Source: Lusitaniella coriacea LEGE 07157 (GTDB lineage: Bacteria; Cyanobacteriota; Cyanobacteriia; Cyanobacteriales; Spirulinaceae). From it: a DNA stretch of 64,000 bases. The position numbers were made by a program, and so were the translations under genes. Of the stretch, positions 17,343-25,647 are shown piece after piece (within the stretch, counting starts at the first letter, position 1; each line of letters begins with the position of its first letter). Location: NCBI RefSeq assembly GCF_015207425.1, contig NZ_JADEWZ010000013.1, positions 62,001 to 126,000 on the forward strand, in the 5' to 3' direction. The notes below the pieces were generated by a model. That model did no database searches and was not told the origin of the DNA. It was given only the letters and a program-made list of their open reading frames with translations.

Positions 17343-19034
17343 TTAGCGTCGCCGCCACCATGTCCATCCCGCGATCGCGAACCCAAAAGCAGGCACAATG
17401 AAAACAGCCAGCCAGAAAATCATCCCCGCTTGTCCGACAGTCAAATTAAGGCGGCGATTTTTCAGTTCTTTCGGACGAATGGAAAGGGAGGTATCGTCAG
17501 TATTGGCTAACCACTTCACCGAATTGAGAAAAACATCCCCATTGAGTTGCTGCTTAAACCAACCATCCGTGGCAAATCGAGAATTTCCAAAAACCACCAG
17601 TCGAGATTCTTTTTCATCTTGCTTCGATTCAGACTCGTCTTCGTCGGAATCGGAATCGGATTCTTCTGAAGCAGGAGACTCTTCTTCGTCGGAATCGGAT
17701 TCGGATTCTTCTGAGGTGGGGGACTCTTCTTCGTCGGAATCCAATTCTTCAAGCTTATCCCGATCCTCCGATTCTTCCGTCTGCTGACGGTTCAATGCAT
17801 AACCAATCGTTAAGGGTCCTTGAATGTCGCTTCCCGGATTAAATTCAAATTCCTCTAACTCCAAATCGCTTTCCGCCCAACTTTGCTCGCTAGTCCTCAA
17901 AAGAGATGTTGCTTGAATTCCTTCAACTTCCTCAACTTCAAGGGGTTCGGAAAGTAGATAAATTGAGTTCCCATTCTCAAAATCCGCAGTAATGGGATGC
18001 AAACCATAATTATTCACCAATACTGTTGCCAGACTTGAATTTGCAATACTCCCATCGATGATCAACCGCGAATCCCGCCGAACGCCCCATTCTTCTAACA
18101 AGGGTTCGAGTCCCGATTCCGTTCTCGGTTCAAACATCAATAAGAGACTCCCTCCCTCATCAAGATAATCCTGCAAGAGTTCAACTTCCCGTTCCAAAAG
18201 TTCCTGTTGCGGTGCGGGAACGATGATTGCGGCTGCATCTTGCGGAAACTCCGCGCGATCGGCTAAATTGAGCGTTTCAACGCGATATCCTGCATTCTCT
18301 AAACTCGATTCAGCGGAAGAAAGCCCATTCTCTCCAGAATTGTCTGGGGAAAGTTCCCCATGTCCTTGAAGAAAATAAATTTGGGGTTGTTCTTGACGAA
18401 TAATGCGTTCGATGCCGTTGCTAAGGCTTACCTCAGACAGGCTTTCTTGTTCGGATAGCGTTTGCAAGCGTTGCAGCCGTTCGTCGTACTCTAGGTGGAC
18501 TTCCCTGGCAGAATCAACGCCAAACTTCTCAACCATACCCAGTTTGATTTGAGGATCGACAAATTCGTACTGAAAATTGTCTCCCTGGCGACGATAATTA
18601 TCCAACAGTTCCTTATCAGCAGGGTCTGGGGTCGCATCAAAAACCAGAACTTTTAAGGGTTGAGGCAAATTCCCAATGATTTTTTGCGTTTGTGGAGAGA
18701 GGGTAAAGAGTTGAGTTTCCGTTAAGTCAATGCGCGAGGGATAGCGAACGGCGAGGAAATTGATCAGCCCTAGAATAATAATAACGCTGAGGGTTGCGAC
18801 GATCGCGTCGGTTCCCACTTGGGTGGAACGCTGCTGCAAAACAACTTGGAGTTGGGGCAAATAGAAAACAAGACCCACTAGCATGAGGAGACTGCCCACA
18901 ACCAGCAAGCTAATGGGCAAAGCCGACCATTTTTCAGAGACGAATCCTGCCACTAACCCGGCAATGGCAATAGAAAGACCCAGGAAAACCAAGTATTTCA
19001 AATATTTCTGAGCGGGTTTAGGAATTGTTTTCAT
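17343..19034 (-). CDS. GldG-family ABC transporter auxiliary protein
   Basis: The 563-residue membrane protein has two N-terminal transmembrane helices (about 14-60), a third (about 80-95) and one at the C-terminus (about 535-560). The large domain between starts SRIDLTETQLFTLSPQT, the hallmark of the GldG/'ABC_transp_aux' family, and contains YFLQGHGEL. A low-complexity acidic linker made of repeated Ser-Asp-Glu units (about 415-475) precedes the last part. It is the third gene of an operon with the permease (72-bp gap) and ATPase. In Flavobacterium the related GldA/F/G set is needed for gliding; the substrate in cyanobacteria is not established. Confidence 0.85.
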   Translation of the reverse strand: MKTIPKPAQKYLKYLVFLGLSIAIAGLVAGFVSEKWSALPISLLVVGSLLMLVGLVFYLPQLQVVLQQRSTQVGTDAIVATLSVIIILGLINFLAVRYPSRIDLTETQLFTLSPQTQKIIGNLPQPLKVLVFDATPDPADKELLDNYRRQGDNFQYEFVDPQIKLGMVEKFGVDSAREVHLEYDERLQRLQTLSEQESLSEVSLSNGIERIIRQEQPQIYFLQGHGELSPDNSGENGLSSAESSLENAGYRVETLNLADRAEFPQDAAAIIVPAPQQELLEREVELLQDYLDEGGSLLLMFEPRTESGLEPLLEEWGVRRDSRLIIDGSIANSSLATVLVNNYGLHPITADFENGNSIYLLSEPLEVEEVEGIQATSLLRTSEQSWAESDLELEEFEFNPGSDIQGPLTIGYALNRQQTEESEDRDKLEELDSDEEESPTSEESESDSDEEESPASEESDSDSDEDESESKQDEKESRLVVFGNSRFATDGWFKQQLNGDVFLNSVKWLANTDDTSLSIRPKELKNRRLNLTVGQAGMIFWLAVFIVPAFGFAIAGWTWWRRR

Positions 19035-19106
19035 GAATGCTTGGAATGAAGTTTTATCGCTTTGGGGCGTTCGAGTTAGGTAGGAGGTTAAACTACATGG
19101 GATTAA

Positions 19107-19892
19107 TTAGCGACGCGCAAAGCGAAGAGCTTCGATGGATTGGGCTGTGAGGAATAGTCCTAAAATAATGTAACTCATCAAGAGAACAAGACTGCTCAGA
19201 TCGACAACGCCTTGAATGAGGTTATTGTAATGCTTGAGAAGCGATAAATGGGACAAAATATCGCTGAAGGGACTGGGAAGGCGATTTGCCAGGAGATCGA
19301 CAATCCACAGAAGTAGAACGAGGGTGAAGGTTAGAATAGCCGCCAGGATGGTGCTGTCGGTGAGGGAGGAGAGAAACATTCCCAAGGATAGGATTGCTGC
19401 GGCGAGTAGGATTAACCCAAGGTGAGCGAGAAGGGGAACGCCAGGTTGGAGGGGGGGGTCTGCGGTGCCAAAGGCAATGGCTTCGTAAATCAGAAGGGGG
19501 AGAATCATAAAGGTAAAAAACGCGATCGCGCCCAACAATTTTCCCACAGCAACAGACCAGTTGGTAATGGGAGAGGTGGCGAGTAATTCCAATGTGCCGC
19601 GCTTGCGCTCTTCGGCGTACAATCCCATTGAAAGAATCGGCAGAATAAACAGGGAGAGCAGTCCTAAAGCACTGAAAAAGCGCAACAGGAAGATATAAGC
19701 CGCGTCAATGGGATAGGGGGTTCCTTGTTGCTCTAAAAGCGAGATTTCTTGCGATGTTTCCAGCAAAATTGAGATAAAAAACGAGCCGGAGAGAAACCAA
19801 AAAACTCCCACAATGATATAGGCAAAGGGAGAGGTGAAGTATCCCTGAAGTTCTTTGCGGAAAATGGCGATGATGTTAGAAATTGCAATCAT
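19107..19892 (-). CDS. ABC-2 type transporter permease (GldF-like)
   Basis: The 261-residue integral membrane protein has about six transmembrane helices. It includes the N-terminal FRKELQGYFTSPFAYI motif and the YAEERKRGTLELLATSPI motif characteristic of the GldF/NosY ABC-2 permeases. It sits between the ATPase gene upstream and the GldG-like gene downstream, and would form the membrane channel of that complex. The 116-bp gap upstream holds a dispersed repeat (19915-19962), which suggests that the operon is either read through the repeat or has an internal promoter. Confidence 0.9.
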   Translation of the reverse strand: MIAISNIIAIFRKELQGYFTSPFAYIIVGVFWFLSGSFFISILLETSQEISLLEQQGTPYPIDAAYIFLLRFFSALGLLSLFILPILSMGLYAEERKRGTLELLATSPITNWSVAVGKLLGAIAFFTFMILPLLIYEAIAFGTADPPLQPGVPLLAHLGLILLAAAILSLGMFLSSLTDSTILAAILTFTLVLLLWIVDLLANRLPSPFSDILSHLSLLKHYNNLIQGVVDLSSLVLLMSYIILGLFLTAQSIEALRFARR

Positions 19893-19914
19893 AGGAGTTT
19901 AGGGAATAGTGGAA

Positions 19915-19962
19915 TGGCACTGATTTAATGCTGGTGGGCATTGCCAACCCTACGAAATATAG
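19915..19962. repeat. Dispersed repeat (GGTGGGCATTGCC module)
   Basis: The segment GGCACTGATTTAATGCTGG and what follows matches 47048-47092, and 34786-34823 in reverse. It lies inside the ABC transporter operon, between the permease and ATPase genes. Confidence 0.65.
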
Positions 19963-20008
19963 AGGCTTTGGGCGATTTCTTGACTTCTAAATTGGTCATT
20001 GCGAATTG

Positions 20009-21121
20009 TCACTGCGTCTCCCCTGCTTCCCCGTCTCCCCGTCCCCCCGTCTCAGAAAGTGTTTTCTCATCTGATGACTGTTGACTCTTGACTGTTGACT
20101 GAAAAGCTTCCCCGTCATCCCCCAATCGATCCTCTGGCTCAAAATGCAATTCCTCGGTAGTAAGTTGTAAGAAAACATCCTCAAGCGTTGGGCGAACGCG
20201 CCGCATTTCATAGAGTCCCAATCCCGCACTGACAATGGCTGTGGCGATCGCGCGTCCGGGTTCGGAACCGGGAGAGGAGACAATGCGAAGGCGAGAACGG
20301 CTGGGATAGCGAACGAGAAAGGGGGTTGGGTTAAGGTTTTCGGGTTCTGGGGTTTTGGTGACTTCGACCTCGCGCACGCCAGGAACTTCTTGCAGGAGGG
20401 GGCGCAATTGTTCGATATTGCCTTCGACTTCTAACTCATATCCCGAGCCTTCGGTGAGTTGTGCCATAAGGTTGTCTGGAGTATCGGTGGCAACCATTTT
20501 ACCGCGATTGATAATTGCCACGCGATCGCAGGTCATGCTGGCTTCGGGCAAAATGTGGGTTGAGAGGATAATTGTATGATCTCCGGCTAGGGTTTTAATC
20601 AAATTCCGCACTTCGATGATTTGTTTGGGGTCGAGTCCCACGGTGGGTTCGTCGAGAACGATTGCGGGGGGATTGTGAACGATGGCTTGGGCAATGCCAA
20701 CGCGCTGGCGGAATCCTTTGGAGAGTTTGCGAATGATGACTTTGCGTTTTTCTTGCAGGTTGCAGCGTTCGATGGCAAAGTTAACCTGCGTCGCGCGATC
20801 GCCCGCCGGGATACCTTTAATCCGCGCGACAAAATATAAAAATCCCTCTACGGTCATATCCAAATAGAGGGGTGGGGTTTCGGGTAAGTAGCCAATCGAG
20901 CGTCGCACGTCCATTGAGGCTTCGTGGACATCGAATCCCGCTACTCTTGCCGTTCCCGTAGTGGCAGGCAGATAACCGGATAAAATGCGCATTGTGGTGG
21001 TTTTTCCTGCCCCATTGGGACCCAAAAAACCTAAGATTTCTCCCTTTTCGACAGAAAAGGAAATATCATCAATTGCTGTATTGATGCCGTATGTTTTACT
21101 AAGATGTTCGACTTCAATCAT
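20009..21121 (-). CDS. ABC transporter ATP-binding protein (GldA-like)
   Basis: The 370-residue protein has a full ABC ATPase domain (about 1-235): Walker A GPNGAGKTTT, signature LSKGFRQRVGIAQ, Walker B IVLDEPTVGLDP and the H-loop STHIL. A smaller C-terminal domain (about 240-325) is typical of ABC-2 exporters and ends LEDVFLQLTTEE. Beyond it is a polar tail (about 330-370) encoded by repeat-like intergenic sequence (CCCCGTCTC tracts), ending GGRGDGEAGETQ. This tail is unlikely to be functional. It is the first gene of the three-gene operon with GldF- and GldG-like partners. Confidence 0.93.
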   Translation of the reverse strand: MIEVEHLSKTYGINTAIDDISFSVEKGEILGFLGPNGAGKTTTMRILSGYLPATTGTARVAGFDVHEASMDVRRSIGYLPETPPLYLDMTVEGFLYFVARIKGIPAGDRATQVNFAIERCNLQEKRKVIIRKLSKGFRQRVGIAQAIVHNPPAIVLDEPTVGLDPKQIIEVRNLIKTLAGDHTIILSTHILPEASMTCDRVAIINRGKMVATDTPDNLMAQLTEGSGYELEVEGNIEQLRPLLQEVPGVREVEVTKTPEPENLNPTPFLVRYPSRSRLRIVSSPGSEPGRAIATAIVSAGLGLYEMRRVRPTLEDVFLQLTTEELHFEPEDRLGDDGEAFQSTVKSQQSSDEKTLSETGGRGDGEAGETQ

Positions 21122-21252
21122 TCGTCGTTAGGTTTTGGGTCTTTGGTCATCTGGCATAGACTTTAACAAAGGATCGACTCAAAACGATCTCTTTTCCCTC
21201 AATCTTGCTCAATATACTCCTATAGGATGCTCGTACAACGGACTATTAATGA

Positions 21253-23310
21253 ATGAACGCGCTATATGTCGATCCAACCCACGGTAATGATAGTGCAGTC
21301 GGTAGCGCTGCGGCTCCCCTAAGAACGATCGCGGCTGCCCTCAAACAGGCGACTGCCCCAACAACGATTCAACTTGCTCCAGGGACGTACAGCGCCGATC
21401 GGGGGGAGGTTTTTCCCCTGCGCGTCCCAGAAGGAATCGTGCTAATGGGCAATAAGCGCGATCGCGGACAAGATACCCTAATTTTAGGAAGCGGGTCTTA
21501 CAATAGCCCCACCTTTCAGCGTCAAAACGTGACGATTTTGCTCGAAACGGGAGCGCAACTGCTTGGCGTGACGGTGACGAACTCCACAGCAAAGGGGACG
21601 GGAATTTGGCTCGAATCCACTTCTCCCACAATTGCCCGCAATACCCTCGCCAATTGCCAGCGCGAAGGTATTTTTGTGACGGGGAACGGTAAACCCGTCA
21701 TTCAAGATAATCGGTTTCTTAATAATGCTGCTAGCGGGATTTTTCTGGTACGCCATTCCAAGGGAGAAGTTCGGCTCAACACCTTTGAGAAAACGGGATA
21801 CGGCATTGCGGCAAGCGATGAGAGCGCGCCGTTGGTTTCGGACAATCAACTCACCCACAACCGCACGGGCATTCATTTATCTCGTCAAGCCAAACCCGTT
21901 CTGCGGCGGAATTTATTTGCGAATAATTCCCAAGGGGGGTTAGTGGTTAAGGATAAGGCGCAACCGGATTTGGGGGGCAGTCAAAACCCGGCAGGCAATC
22001 TTTTCCGCGATAATCAACAATTCGATTTGGACAATCAAACGGGTACCGCGATCGCGTCGGCGGGAAATCAGCTCAATCCCGTGCGGGTTCGAGGGGAAGT
22101 CGATTTTGTTGTCGCAACAGTGAAAGCCACTCTACTCGGACCTACGCGCTTCAACGATACTGCGGGACATTGGGCGGAAGTTTTTATCGATCGTTTGGTG
22201 GAGAGGGGGCTGATTAGCGGTTTTCCCGATGGTAGTTTCAAGCCAGAAGCCTCCCTGACGCGGGCGGAATATGCAGCGCTGATTGCCAAAAGTTTTAATC
22301 TACCCCGGCAGTTAGGGCGTTCGGGTCAATTTCGCGATGTTTCTCGCAGTTTTTGGGGAAGGGACGCGATCGCGAAAGCCGCAGAAATGGGATTTATTTC
22401 CGGATTTGGAGACAAGACTTTTCGCCCGCAACAAAACTTAACTCGCGTTCAAGCCTTAGTTTCCTTGGTGAGTGGGCTGGGACTCCAAGGCGGTACGTCA
22501 GATGCATTATTGGGATACCGCGATCGCGCGGAAATTCCTCCCTACGCCACAGACGCGATCGCCACAGCCACCCAACACCGCCTCGTGGTTAATTACCCCA
22601 ACCCCAAAGAACTCAACCCCCTACGGGATATTTCCCGCGCGGAAATCGCTGCCCTCCTCTATCAAGCCCTCGTCGCCACAGGAGAAGCCCAAGCCGTTCC
22701 CTCCCCCTACCTCATCAACGCCGATCCCCTCCTCCTCTCCTTCACAGACATCCAAAGCCATTGGGCAGCAGACTTTATTCGTCGCTTGGGAAGCTTAGAA
22801 CTCATTAGCGGTTTTGCCGACGGCAGTTTCCAGCCCAATCGTTCCATCAATCGGGCAGAATACGCCGCACTCATCGTTAAAGTTTTTAACCCCCAACCCC
22901 TACGTCCGTTGGTGAAGTTCCTCGACGTAGACCCCAATTTCTGGGGATTGGGAGCCATTCAACAAGCCTATCGCGCCGGCTTCCTCTCCGGATTTCCCGA
23001 CGGCACATTCCACCCCGAACAAACCCTGCATCGCGTCCATCTCATTGTCTCCCTGGCGAGTGGGTTATCGCTGCCTGCGGCAGAGACCAGCCAATTAAAG
23101 GCGTATGCAGATCGCGCAACAATTCCTTCCTATGCCCGCGCTGCGGTCGCTGCGGCGACTCAAGCGGAGATTGTCGTCATTCACCCCCAACCCAAGGATT
23201 TAACCCAAAACGCGACCCGTGCAGAAGCGACAGCAATGGTTTACCAAGCATTGGTTTATACCGGACGGGTTAATGAGATTGATTCGCCCTATATCGTTCG
23301 TTTGAAATAA
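21253..23310 (+). CDS. Beta-helix (DUF1565) and S-layer-homology protein
   Basis: The 685-residue protein starts YVDPTHGNDSAVGS, the hallmark of DUF1565. The N-terminal 275 residues form a right-handed parallel beta-helix with repeated 'NTLxNN.xGIxL' rungs. Six SLH motifs follow in two triplets (about 300-485 and 500-680), seen as FNDTAGHWA, FRDVSRSFWG, FTDIQSHWA and FLDVDPNFWG with LISGFPDGSFKPE-type cores. SLH domains usually anchor proteins to cell-wall glycans. No N-terminal signal peptide is visible from the chosen ATG, so the site of action is unclear. There is no good ribosome site. Confidence 0.88.
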   Translation: MNALYVDPTHGNDSAVGSAAAPLRTIAAALKQATAPTTIQLAPGTYSADRGEVFPLRVPEGIVLMGNKRDRGQDTLILGSGSYNSPTFQRQNVTILLETGAQLLGVTVTNSTAKGTGIWLESTSPTIARNTLANCQREGIFVTGNGKPVIQDNRFLNNAASGIFLVRHSKGEVRLNTFEKTGYGIAASDESAPLVSDNQLTHNRTGIHLSRQAKPVLRRNLFANNSQGGLVVKDKAQPDLGGSQNPAGNLFRDNQQFDLDNQTGTAIASAGNQLNPVRVRGEVDFVVATVKATLLGPTRFNDTAGHWAEVFIDRLVERGLISGFPDGSFKPEASLTRAEYAALIAKSFNLPRQLGRSGQFRDVSRSFWGRDAIAKAAEMGFISGFGDKTFRPQQNLTRVQALVSLVSGLGLQGGTSDALLGYRDRAEIPPYATDAIATATQHRLVVNYPNPKELNPLRDISRAEIAALLYQALVATGEAQAVPSPYLINADPLLLSFTDIQSHWAADFIRRLGSLELISGFADGSFQPNRSINRAEYAALIVKVFNPQPLRPLVKFLDVDPNFWGLGAIQQAYRAGFLSGFPDGTFHPEQTLHRVHLIVSLASGLSLPAAETSQLKAYADRATIPSYARAAVAAATQAEIVVIHPQPKDLTQNATRAEATAMVYQALVYTGRVNEIDSPYIVRLK

Positions 23311-23371
23311 AAAGGGCAGGGAAACCCAGCCCCTACACACATCATAAAAATTCCCCGCGTCACCGCGCCCC

Positions 23372-23441
23372 CCGGTCACTGAGCTTGTCGAAGTGCCGTG
23401 TCAATCCTCACTGAGAGCATTCAACCGGATTTAATATCACC
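23372..23441. repeat. Dispersed repeats ending in the CATTCAACCGGAT module
   Basis: 23372-23403 (CCGGTCACTGAGC...TGTCA) recurs in reverse at 33761-33790. 23399-23441 carries the same module as 9321-9362. The second module overlaps the 3' end of the histidine kinase gene and supplies its last residues and stop. Confidence 0.75.
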
Positions 23442-25268
23442 CCTCGACTCAGCAGCGCTAATTTGCTTCTCCCAAGCTAAAACGGCGGCAAGAAAGGGAG
23501 AAGAAGCTAAGGCAAGTTCGGCTTTATGTTTGATGGGCAAAACCACTGTGAATTCTGCTCCCACGCCCACTTCCGATTCAAAGGTTAGCGTACCGCCATG
23601 CTTTTCTTCGATGATTTGGCGGCAAATTGACAATCCCATTCCCGTCCCGCCGCGCACGGATTTTGTGGTGAAGAAGGGTTCAAAAATTTTGTGCTGGTGT
23701 TCTGGGTGAATGCCGCATCCTTTGTCAGCAATGCGAATGACCGCGCGATCGCGCTCTAAAACTTCTGTCACAATAGTAATAAGCTTATGCTCTTCATTCC
23801 CTTCTTCAATTGCATCGATGGCATTGCTCAATAAGTTCATGAACACCTGATAAAGCGATCCCGCATAGCCTTCAATAATAGGAATATCACCATAGTTTTT
23901 CTCGATGCTAATTCCTTGTTTGAGTCGATTGCTCAAAATCAACAAATTGCTGTCGAGACAAGTATGAATATCGATCGATTGTACTTCTGTATCGTCGAGA
24001 CAAGAGAAGTTCCGCAAGCTAGAAACCATGTGTCGAATGCGTGCCGCACCGAGTTTCAGAGATTGCATGAGTTTGGGCAAATCTTCTTCGAGAAAGTCAA
24101 TTTCAATTTCTTTGAGCTTTTCCTGTACGACGGGGGGAGTATCGGGAATCTCCGCGCTGTAAGCGTGGATAATCGAGAGGAGATCGTTTAGGTATTGATT
24201 GGCGTAGAGGAGATTTCCATAAATATAGTTAACGGGAGTATTGATTTCTTGGACAACGCCTGCAACCATCTGACCCAAGCTAGACATTTTTTCGTTTTGA
24301 ATCAGTTGTTGGGCAGTCGCATTTTTTTGTTCTTCAAGGAGATGCTTAACCTGTTGAATGAGTTGATTGAGAGAATCGGCGAGGACTCCCACCTCATCAT
24401 CCATAATGAGAGGCGCTTGTAGGTCAAAATTAGAGTCTTGGGTTGCTTTTTGGGCGACTTGTGTTAGGGCTTTGAGGGGATTGGAGATGGCGCGACTGGT
24501 GTAAATTGAGAGCAAGCACGCGATCGCGACAGAAAGCACAAGGCTCAAGGCAATCAGCGCAAAACGCAACGAATCGGCAGTTTTGAAGCTTTGCTGGGCA
24601 AGGATTTGGTCGCGTTGTGCCGCACGCACCAAATAGTTGAGTTCCTCGGAGAGTCGGGCAAAGCGCAAAGCGGAGGGACTTTGGCTGAAATTGAGCAGTT
24701 GTTTTTTTGCCGCAGCAATCTCCCCAGGAGCGGCGGGAGCATTGAAGTTGGCAAGCTGAACCTCATTTTCGAGTTGTTGAAAGTAAGTATCCGATACAGT
24801 TTGGTATTTGTTGAGGAGTTGGGAGTTTGCATTGCGAGAAAGCAACGTCTGAAGCGCTCCCCATTGCTGCTTGAGGGGCGTTTCAGAGGCAAGCAATTGG
24901 TTATAGTTCCCTTGAAATTTTGCGAGTGGCTCGACTAACAATTGTTGCTGGCGATTTTGGGTGGTAAGGAGACGAGTTTGTAATTGGTGAATCAGTTCGA
25001 GTTTTTGGCGAGCGTCGTGTTGCTGTCTCCAAGCATGATTTTGATAGTACGCGCCGAGGGCTAACCCCGTCACCGTACCAACAACGGCAATTGAGAGGGC
25101 GCTGGCATATCCCCAACCAATTTTTTGACCCACCCTGAGACGATATAACCACTGTTTGAGTCTTATTTTTGTTTGTTCTAGGGGATTGGGAGGGAGTTTT
25201 GAGAAGTCTAGACGACGATAGTTAACAAATGATGAATCTGTTGTTGGTAGATTGTAGAGCTTTGTCAT
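23421..25268 (-). CDS. Sensor histidine kinase with a substituted H-box
   Basis: The 615-residue protein has TM1 (about 54-75), a helical sensor region of about 160 residues, TM2 (about 236-256), a HAMP domain (about 257-310) and a kinase core. ATP-binding motifs are intact: N-box FMNLLSNAIDAIEEG, G1 IADKGCGI, F-box FEPFFTTK and G2 GGTGMGLSI. The dimerisation helix reads VAGVVQEINTPV, whereas the family has VAGV.HEINNPV, so the phospho-accepting His is Gln340 (codon CAA at 24251-24249). The enzyme may bind ATP but should not autophosphorylate at the usual site. The last five residues, DIKSG, come from a dispersed repeat. Start is the ATG at 25268; an in-frame GTG lies two codons upstream. Confidence 0.88.
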   Translation of the reverse strand: MTKLYNLPTTDSSFVNYRRLDFSKLPPNPLEQTKIRLKQWLYRLRVGQKIGWGYASALSIAVVGTVTGLALGAYYQNHAWRQQHDARQKLELIHQLQTRLLTTQNRQQQLLVEPLAKFQGNYNQLLASETPLKQQWGALQTLLSRNANSQLLNKYQTVSDTYFQQLENEVQLANFNAPAAPGEIAAAKKQLLNFSQSPSALRFARLSEELNYLVRAAQRDQILAQQSFKTADSLRFALIALSLVLSVAIACLLSIYTSRAISNPLKALTQVAQKATQDSNFDLQAPLIMDDEVGVLADSLNQLIQQVKHLLEEQKNATAQQLIQNEKMSSLGQMVAGVVQEINTPVNYIYGNLLYANQYLNDLLSIIHAYSAEIPDTPPVVQEKLKEIEIDFLEEDLPKLMQSLKLGAARIRHMVSSLRNFSCLDDTEVQSIDIHTCLDSNLLILSNRLKQGISIEKNYGDIPIIEGYAGSLYQVFMNLLSNAIDAIEEGNEEHKLITIVTEVLERDRAVIRIADKGCGIHPEHQHKIFEPFFTTKSVRGGTGMGLSICRQIIEEKHGGTLTFESEVGVGAEFTVVLPIKHKAELALASSPFLAAVLAWEKQISAAESRGDIKSG

Positions 25269-25647
25269 TAGCACCCAAGATGAATTAACGATCGCGAAAT
25301 TTGGAGCGAGCCATAGAACTCATCGACTCTCTTTTCTTAGTATTCCCGCTCTTGACTTGGAAGATGTGGGGTTGGACTAACTAAAGAGTTACGGAAGTAG
25401 ATCGTCAATATAGGGTTAAACTTTTATTCATTGTGACTCGCTCGAATTGCATTTTCGCAGAAAATTCACAAAACTTGTGAAAAAACCGTGAATTTTTCTG
25501 AATGACCAAAAGCCCTCACCTCCAGCCAACTTTGGGAGAGGGGAGCATGGATGCAGTGGGTAAGGATGTCAAAATTAGTAACCGATCGCGCAAAGAAGAA
25601 CATTCCCCGCAGTAGACTAAAAAAAATGTCAGTGCGGAAAGCTATTA
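25269..25647. other. Intergenic region between divergent genes
   Basis: A long hairpin is formed by AAAATTCAC (25461-25469) and GTGAATTTT (25488-25496). At 25508-25545 lies a copy of the AAAGCCCTCACC / TTTGGGAGAGG repeat family. No gene is supported. Confidence 0.55.

Noticed and set aside
17398..17787. Forward frame rich in Ser and Asp opposite the GldG-like gene
   Set aside because: It is the reverse reading of the acidic linker repeat of the real gene.
22472..22798. Forward Pro- and Ser-rich frame inside the SLH gene
   Set aside because: It is an out-of-frame reading of SLH-coding DNA.
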